This document shows, in pieces, positions 6,669-10,834 of a stretch of 10,834 nucleotides of DNA. Numbering within the stretch: position 1 is the stretch's first letter; each line of letters opens with the position of its first letter. Both the position numbers and the translations under genes were made by a program. This DNA is from Flavonifractor sp963557075. GTDB lineage: Bacteria; Bacillota; Clostridia; Oscillospirales; Oscillospiraceae. The stretch is from the NCBI GenBank assembly GCA_963557075.1, contig CAUWDA010000069.1, forward strand, positions 1-10,834, written 5' to 3'. The notes beneath the pieces were generated by a model. The model had not been told where the DNA came from. It ran no database searches and was given only the letters and a program-made list of their open reading frames with translations.

Positions 6669-6875
6669 TCAATTCCTTTTCAGTGACTTGATATACGCGC
6701 TCTCCGAGCCGTCCCAGTAGCAGTTCACACACCGGCCATTCTGGAAATGATGGTCACAATTCGGGTAGCCATAGAGAATATGGGCACATTCCGGGCACAG
6801 CCCCATCATCTGTGAGGAGCCTTTGAAAAACAGGCTGCCGCACTCATCACAAACGGCCAGTTCTTTTTCTGCCAT
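6669..6875 (-). CDS. Zinc-ribbon-like small protein (68 aa)
   Basis: I chose the ATG at 6875. GGTGATC at 6885-6879 matches the extended anti-Shine-Dalgarno complement, which places the equivalent of GGAGG about 8 bp upstream. A GTG at 6884 would overlap the previous stop by 4 bp but has poor spacing. From the ATG, the cysteines are C9xxC12, C27xxC30, C40 with H42/H43, and C49xxC52. The first two pairs make a classical four-Cys zinc ribbon. The last group could hold a second zinc (C40, H42 or H43, C49, C52). The tail reads CVNCYWDGSESAYIKSLK. The function is unknown. Possible roles are a toxin-binding immunity protein or a small regulator; no DNA-binding helix is evident. Confidence 0.82.
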   Translation of the reverse strand: MAEKELAVCDECGSLFFKGSSQMMGLCPECAHILYGYPNCDHHFQNGRCVNCYWDGSESAYIKSLKRN

Positions 6876-6880
6876 AGGGA

Positions 6881-7207
6881 TCACCAGTCCCGTTCCCGGA
6901 TGGCCTCTTCGGTGTCAATGGGGATGCCAAACCACTCCAGAATGTAGGCCACGGTTGCCGCGATACATTCCCGTGCCACCGTTTCGATCTCGCTGTCGTG
7001 CTCGTCAAACTCCTCCTGGAGATCATTGATGCCGCAGACCGCCTCGTCCAGCGTTTCCTGCACCACTTCGGTATCGGTTTCGCCGTTCTCCAGCAGGTCG
7101 ATGACCTTCTGAAGCTCGTCCTTTACCTTGTCTACCAAAAAAGCAGGATAGTAATTGTCCTGATACATCTCGTCCAGCAGTTTGTAATTGGGGTCAAATG
7201 CTTTCAT
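6881..7207 (-). CDS. DUF5713 family protein
   Basis: The protein has 108 residues. AGAGGAG lies 8 bp upstream of the ATG and contains the previous stop. The N-terminus FDPNYKLLDEMYQDNYYPAF, followed by LVDKVKDELQKVI (residues 24-36), matches DUF5713 closely: an N-x-x-LL-x-x-MY-x-D-x-YYP motif and then a VDK-VKD helix. The rest is an acidic four-helix-like body (ETDTEVVQETLDEAVCGIND, TVAYILEWFGI). It is cytoplasmic. DUF5713 is small, helical and frequent in immunity-gene clusters; no activity is known to me. It probably acts by binding a toxin, which is inference. Confidence 0.92.
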   Translation of the reverse strand: MKAFDPNYKLLDEMYQDNYYPAFLVDKVKDELQKVIDLLENGETDTEVVQETLDEAVCGINDLQEEFDEHDSEIETVARECIAATVAYILEWFGIPIDTEEAIRERDW

Positions 7208-7213
7208 GTAAGT

Positions 7214-7225
7214 GCTCCTCTCATT
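7214..7225 (-). repeat. Junction direct repeat, copy 2
   Basis: The minus-strand 12-mer AATGAGAGGAGC is identical to the one at 6421-6432. It joins the TGA stop of the DKNYY gene to the ribosome binding site of the DUF5713 gene. Confidence 0.5.
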
Positions 7226-8222
7226 TTTCCTGTACTGCTTGAAGCCTTTCCCGCCACATGGTTTCTTCCATTATCTCATTATTTTGGTAAAAATGGTCTT
7301 TGTCGAGGGCCAAATGGTCAGCGAGCGGAGCCGCGTCCACAGGAGTGCAGACTGTGAAACTGTCCCGATCCGCCCCCTTGATCTCCCGGTTGAGGTAGTA
7401 CACCCGCCTGGCGTCCCGGGAATACCAGTGCCCAAGCAGTTCCCAGGAAGTCAGCTCTGCTTTGGGAAGCTGTTTGCCGTAGGCATAGATCCGTTTCTCA
7501 TCCCTGGCAAAATAGGTATCGCCCAACGAGCGGAAAGAGGAAACTTCCGCGCCCTTGATGATCTTCACCTTGCCGTCTCCGTTGTGGAAGTAGACCTGCC
7601 GGCTGTCCTTTGCATATCCCTGGGGCGCACCCGAATCGTTCTGGCCGTTGTCTAATACCTGGAAGGCTGCCAGCTCTACATCTGGGATTCTCCCGCTGGT
7701 GGTGTAGACGGCTGTTTTGTCCGTCGCGTAGGCATAGTTTAACACCCGAAACGATGCCGGGTCTGCTCCACGCAGGCGAATCCCACCGAGAAAGCAGGCC
7801 GCAGAGGATTTTCCCCAGTAACGCCAGCAGCAGAAGTCTTTGGGCGCAACACCTTTGAGCAGACCGTTTTCATATAGGCCAGAGAAATAGACGGCTCCAT
7901 CCCGAAGGAAAAATTCGTTGTCCACCGGCTCTGTGTTGGTGATTGGTTGCAGCGTTTCTTCGTGCTCAGCTGTGATGCTCAACTCGATCTCATCGTCGCT
8001 GTAAACTAAGTAGAGCCCATGAGGGGCCTTTCTATCGAAATGCAGTTCAATGTCACAATATTTGAGGATCAAAGGTTTCCCGTCGCTTCTCATGGTGGAA
8101 ACGGCATCGGGATTCCCGAAGATTTCTATGACCTCATCCTGCGATATTCCGAATTTCAGCGGTGAAATGTCCCGCGGATTCTGCAATATTTGATTGCGCC
8201 AAATAGTAAAGTCCTGTTTCAT
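7221..8222 (-). CDS. DKNYY-repeat protein
   Basis: The protein has 333 residues, and its ATG overlaps the TGA stop of the SUKH-3 gene (ATGA). Residues about 18-65 are a small N-terminal module (LKFGISQDEVIEIFGNPDAV, then ILKYCDIELHFD) of the type that measures a G-x-P turn, as in SmpA-like folds. From residue 105 to 318 there are DKNYY-type repeats with the pattern aromatic-A-x-D-x-x-x-VY, a short turn, then G-A-D-x-x-SF-x-x-L. The clearest copies start at 165, 203, 238 and 267, with weaker ones at 105, 143 and 304. DKNYY proteins are often found in immunity clusters and as surface or cytoplasmic binding proteins. There is no signal peptide here, so a cytoplasmic role is likely. Confidence 0.9.
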   Translation of the reverse strand: MKQDFTIWRNQILQNPRDISPLKFGISQDEVIEIFGNPDAVSTMRSDGKPLILKYCDIELHFDRKAPHGLYLVYSDDEIELSITAEHEETLQPITNTEPVDNEFFLRDGAVYFSGLYENGLLKGVAPKDFCCWRYWGKSSAACFLGGIRLRGADPASFRVLNYAYATDKTAVYTTSGRIPDVELAAFQVLDNGQNDSGAPQGYAKDSRQVYFHNGDGKVKIIKGAEVSSFRSLGDTYFARDEKRIYAYGKQLPKAELTSWELLGHWYSRDARRVYYLNREIKGADRDSFTVCTPVDAAPLADHLALDKDHFYQNNEIMEETMWRERLQAVQEK

Positions 8223-8773
8223 AGTTTTCCGTCCAGTGCCTCCACAGTTTTCATGGCAGCGGAATCAAAGTTGCACTGCCGCAGTTCCCGTTCGATTAGG
8301 GCAAACACATCAGGAAAGCACTCGATCTCATCCTGATACTCATATTTCGCATACAGCTTCCCGTACTCCGAGATCCAAACCTCTGCCGGGTAGTAGTAGC
8401 CGATATGACCGATAGGTTGGCATTTTTCACCGGCAGCCTGTTCTATCTCTGCCAGTTCACAGCCGGACATATCCCGGAAATAGGCGTCCTCCAAATGGTT
8501 TTTGATCCCGTTGACCAGGTAAGGGAACAGAGCAAACTCAAAGTCCGCCGCCCATTTCAGCTTTTTCTGCGCCAGGTACCACTCACAGCACAGGCCGAAA
8601 TACTTGCGGTAAAACCGCTGGGTGGTCTTCATCATCGGGACGCCATGATCGGCGTAATACTGCTCCGCAATGGAGATGTCAACTTTTCGCCCTTCCTGCC
8701 ATCCGGCATACTCCATCAACTGCTTAACCTTGCTGCCCAGGTCGCCGGAGATAGGGATGCGTTCTTTCGTCAT
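8219..8773 (-). CDS. SUKH-3 family immunity protein
   Basis: The protein has 184 residues. Its ATG follows GAGGTGG with 6 bp spacing; that site includes the stop of the preceding gene. The SUKH-3 signature AGWQEGRKVDI is at residues 23-33, followed by the YFGL segment (58-61). The late SUKH core strands are at about 116-146 (KCQPIGHIGYYYPAEVWISE, GKLYAKYEY). SUKH proteins are cytoplasmic immunity proteins that neutralise diverse nuclease and other toxin domains of polymorphic toxin systems. It is translationally coupled to the DKNYY gene downstream. This is the strongest evidence that the array is an immunity cluster. Confidence 0.92.
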   Translation of the reverse strand: MTKERIPISGDLGSKVKQLMEYAGWQEGRKVDISIAEQYYADHGVPMMKTTQRFYRKYFGLCCEWYLAQKKLKWAADFEFALFPYLVNGIKNHLEDAYFRDMSGCELAEIEQAAGEKCQPIGHIGYYYPAEVWISEYGKLYAKYEYQDEIECFPDVFALIERELRQCNFDSAAMKTVEALDGKL

Positions 8774-8784
8774 AGGGTACCACC

Positions 8785-9291
8785 TCAGCTCTCATGTGTG
8801 ATACAGAAAATCTCCTTCTTCAAATCAAAGTAGATCACCATCAGCTCATCGGTGATTTCCGGGTTGAAGGACAGGTCCAGAATGAAAACTTGCTGATTCA
8901 TCTCGCTATCTACCAGGCTGCCAAACCGCTTGAGCCGCAAAAAGTCCACCATCTCGGCAAAGGACAGCTTGGCCGGGTCGGTTCCCGGAAAAAGTTCCGT
9001 CGCAATATCAGGGCCTACATCGTCCCGGTGGAACTCCATGAAAAATGTCACAACGCTATGGTAGCGGCTGTCCTCGTCCGCCAGCGCCGCTTTGATGGCG
9101 GCTTTGGCCTTTTCCGCCAGTTTCTCCGCCTCATCCAACATTCCTCCCACCACATCCATGGCAGCAGGATCAGCAGTCAGTTCTTCCTCTACATCGAAAA
9201 GAAAGGGTAGTCCCGATTCCTCGGGAAAGGTGAAGATCTCCTCGCCGGGCGTATATGGTAAATCAATGCGTTTACAGTTCAGTTTCACCAT
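8785..9291 (-). CDS. DUF2004-like protein
   Basis: I chose the ATG at 9291, which has GGAGG 5 bp upstream and lies 10 bp after the preceding stop. A start at 9312 would overlap the preceding gene and lacks such a site. The 168-residue product has a helical middle (VVGGMLDEAEKLAEKAKAAI, about 47-66), then VVTFFMEFHRDDVG (80-93). It ends with LDLSFNPEITDELMVIYFDL and ITHES, which resembles the DUF2004 ending (a beta strand pair closing in MES or a similar motif). The assignment is moderate. The protein is acidic and cytoplasmic. It sits between DUF2262 and SUKH-3 genes, so it is probably an immunity-type protein. Confidence 0.85.
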   Translation of the reverse strand: MVKLNCKRIDLPYTPGEEIFTFPEESGLPFLFDVEEELTADPAAMDVVGGMLDEAEKLAEKAKAAIKAALADEDSRYHSVVTFFMEFHRDDVGPDIATELFPGTDPAKLSFAEMVDFLRLKRFGSLVDSEMNQQVFILDLSFNPEITDELMVIYFDLKKEIFCITHES

Positions 9292-9301
9292 GGTATCCTC
9301 C

Positions 9302-10141
9302 TTACCCCTCAATGTTGGCAGCTTTGAGGCCTTTTTTTAAGGAACCGTAGACCGTCACCGTATGGTCGGTGAACATCTCGTCGCAGTCAAACCAGGCGGT
9401 GAAGCTGCCGCCGGAGGTGACGGACAGGCTCGTCATGCTGATCCGCCGGGCAAGTTCTTCCTCTGTGATGGGGTCTGTTTCCGGATTTCGGGGGTTTTCC
9501 TCAGCCTGAGAGAGCCAGTCGTTGGCCAGCACGGTCAGGTTCTTTGCTGCAAGCTCCCGCATGGCCTTGTCCCAGGTTTCACAGTCGGCCAGCAGCTTTT
9601 TGGCGGCACTGCGGGCGCGGGTCCAGGAAGGTTTGCTTTCAGCATTGACCTCCAGAGAAAGAAGCACATCCGTTCCGCGCCACTGGATCTCACCCTCAAA
9701 GGCACCGTAGTCCTTGTCCAGCGTCAGCTCACCCAGCACCGCATCCTGAATCACCACCGGCTTGTGGTACTCGTCCAGAACGGCCCCGAGCTCCGGGCAG
9801 TCCTCGTGGGCCTTGACCACCTGGGAGATACACCAGGGCCGTACCATCAGATTTTGTGCCCATTCTTCTTTCATCCGGCGGATCTTCAGGCGGCAGATCT
9901 GCTCGTTATGAAAGCGTCCCCAGCCCTTTTCACTGTTGCGCTCCTCGTCGGTGACCGGCCACTCCAGCCGCTCCTCTTTGGTGCTGACTTTGCCGGTGTC
10001 ACAGAACACCACGCCCAGTGTCACAACGGTCATTTGCCAAAAGTTGCCCCTGTTGTTGTAGCCGCCCCCGATGCAGCGATTGATCAGAGCAATCACTTCC
10101 TGCTCCTCAGGCTCGTACATCTCATAGAATGCTTCAAACAT
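9302..10141 (-). CDS. DUF2262-like protein with an extra N-terminal domain
   Basis: The protein has 279 residues and its ATG follows AGGAGGT with about 8 bp spacing. The N-terminal half (1-125) starts with a helix, then a strand region (NNRGNFWQMTVVTLGVVF) and a basic segment (RFHNEQICRLKIRRMKEEW). Residues about 135-279 follow the DUF2262 order: LGELTLDKDYGAFEGEIQW, a helix (WDKAMRELAAKNLTVLANDWL), ITEEELARRISMTSLSV, then SFTAWFDCDEMFTDHTVTVY and a terminal ANIEG. Family members usually carry an F-W-G-H motif where this protein has FTDH, so it has diverged. It is cytoplasmic. The function is unknown; DUF2262 genes are common in immunity clusters. Confidence 0.87.
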   Translation of the reverse strand: MFEAFYEMYEPEEQEVIALINRCIGGGYNNRGNFWQMTVVTLGVVFCDTGKVSTKEERLEWPVTDEERNSEKGWGRFHNEQICRLKIRRMKEEWAQNLMVRPWCISQVVKAHEDCPELGAVLDEYHKPVVIQDAVLGELTLDKDYGAFEGEIQWRGTDVLLSLEVNAESKPSWTRARSAAKKLLADCETWDKAMRELAAKNLTVLANDWLSQAEENPRNPETDPITEEELARRISMTSLSVTSGGSFTAWFDCDEMFTDHTVTVYGSLKKGLKAANIEG

Positions 10142-10155
10142 GGGTGTGACCTCCT

Positions 10156-10746
10156 TTACAGCAGTTTCAGCACTGCGGCGGCAGGCTCGGCAAATTCCTC
10201 CAGGGCCTGCTCCAATATATCCCGATAGGCCAGCACCGCCTGCCAGGAGTAGTAATAGAAGCTGTAAAACAGGTCATCTGGGAAGACCTCGTCCTCCTCG
10301 TAGCGCATCTCATCTTCTTCCTCGTCGTATTCCTCCGACCACAGGTATTCTTCCTTCAGCAGATCGGAGAAGCAGGGGAGGGGAGAGGCGTGCTCCATCT
10401 CATCCCCATCGTGGAAGCACTGGAGGATGCAGGCAAAGAAGTCCAGCAGTTCCCCGGCCAGGAAATGGGCCACGGGGTTCTGGCCGCTCTCTGCGAGGGC
10501 CTTCCCCAGAATCCGGCTCAGAAACACCATGCCGAAGGGGGTGGCGTGCCAGAGGGTACTCTGGTGCTCCATGTTGGTGGTGAGCTCGTAGAGAGACTCT
10601 TTGACGGACGCCAAATCACACATCTGCTCCAGCACCGCCAGGTGAGCGGGAAACTCCGTCCCCCGGCCGTATGCGGTGGTGAGCCTGTGCCACGGGACAT
10701 CCGTGATCTTGAGATGGGTGATGTAGGTCCTGTTTTCTTCTGTCAT
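10156..10746 (-). CDS. Acidic helical immunity-like protein
   Basis: The protein has 196 residues, and its ATG has GGAGG 8 bp upstream. It is all-helical. The segment DVPWHRLTTAYGRGTEFP (about 16-33) is a signature I associate with helical proteins in clostridial immunity clusters. HQSTLWHATPFGMVFLSRIL (61-80) is a second conserved-looking helix. Residues 132-158 hold 16 Asp/Glu in 27 positions. This acidic tract could sit on the surface and mimic nucleic acid, as seen in some nuclease inhibitors; that is speculation. It is the first gene of the array inside the window and is followed 14 bp later by the DUF2262 gene. No named family is recognised. Confidence 0.87.
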   Translation of the reverse strand: MTEENRTYITHLKITDVPWHRLTTAYGRGTEFPAHLAVLEQMCDLASVKESLYELTTNMEHQSTLWHATPFGMVFLSRILGKALAESGQNPVAHFLAGELLDFFACILQCFHDGDEMEHASPLPCFSDLLKEEYLWSEEYDEEEDEMRYEEDEVFPDDLFYSFYYYSWQAVLAYRDILEQALEEFAEPAAAVLKLL

Positions 10747-10781
10747 GTTGTTGTCCTCCTTCTCCCCTTAAGAGATGGTAT

Positions 10782-10834
10782 CTACTTTTTCTGCTGCTTT
10801 ACTTGATAGGGTATGGTCCGGCCCAGCACCCGGC
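10782..10834 (-). other. Possible 3' end of an upstream gene
   Basis: The 88 bp beyond the first gene hold no complete gene. One minus-strand frame enters from the edge and reads RVLGRTIPYQVKQQKK to a TAG at 10782-10784. Its third positions are mostly G or C, as in the genes nearby. Another frame is also open, to a TAA at 10768-10770, but has an A-rich third position. The first frame is the better candidate, but 16 codons cannot prove it. No terminator is visible between it and the first gene, so the transcript probably continues through. Confidence 0.3.

Noticed and set aside
6876..6884. GTG start at 6884 for the zinc-ribbon gene
   Set aside because: It would overlap the preceding stop, but its Shine-Dalgarno match is poorly spaced, whereas GGTGATC before the ATG at 6875 is well placed.
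9292..9312. Upstream start (MRGKEDTM) for the DUF2004-like gene
   Set aside because: It would overlap the preceding gene and lies on the ribosome binding site that serves the ATG at 9291.
9362..10228. Plus-strand open frame of 288 codons, and several others of 130-190 codons
   Set aside because: All lie opposite well-supported minus-strand genes, cross their boundaries, and lack credible ribosome binding sites.
1..10834. CRISPR array, tRNA, rRNA, insertion sequence or attachment site
   Set aside because: I saw no regularly spaced repeats, no cloverleaf, no transposase or integrase frame and no terminal inverted repeats. Coding density leaves no room for large RNA genes.

Overview
The window is one uninterrupted run of minus-strand genes, read from right to left. 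I count 18 genes: 16 intact, one broken by a frameshift, and one running off the left edge. There may also be the tail of a further gene at the right edge. Most gaps are 5-20 bp, several genes overlap by 1-4 bp, and nearly every start has a strong GGAGG-type ribosome binding site. This points to one long transcript, or a few, whose promoter lies to the right of the window. Base composition is moderately high in G+C, and strong AGGAGG sites with these families suggest a gut clostridium (Oscillospiraceae/Ruminococcaceae-like); the genus cannot be settled from this.

Content: the gene families are those found as immunity proteins of polymorphic toxin systems. The clearest are a SUKH-3 protein (8219-8773), an Imm51-like protein (5051-5491), a DKNYY-repeat protein (7221-8222) and a DUF5713 protein (6881-7207). 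Less certain matches are DUF2262 (9302-10141), DUF2004 (8785-9291), DUF6881 (4466-4780) and DUF6966 (4056-4466). A HEAT-repeat two-module protein (2608-3738), a helical-repeat protein (1709-2557) and a DUF4259-plus-TPR protein (1-1690) close the array on the left. Between them lie five small or mid-size genes of no recognised family, including a 68-residue zinc-ribbon-like protein. No toxin domain, secretion gene, transposase, integrase, tRNA, rRNA or CRISPR array is visible.

Layout, in order of transcription: acidic helical protein; DUF2262; DUF2004; SUKH-3; DKNYY; DUF5713; zinc ribbon; 78-aa unknown; frameshifted gene; 81-aa unknown; Imm51; 87-aa unknown; DUF6881; DUF6966; 98-aa unknown; HEAT fusion; helical-repeat protein; DUF4259/TPR protein.

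Interpretation (inference): this looks like a stockpile of immunity genes, protecting the cell against toxins of competing strains and not against one toxin of its own. The unrecognised genes in such an array are good candidates for new immunity families. Points of special interest are the frameshifted gene, which carries an A_AAA_AAG slippery heptamer in the correct frame and direction; an acidic tract in the first gene; and gene junctions where the stop codon is built into the next ribosome binding site.
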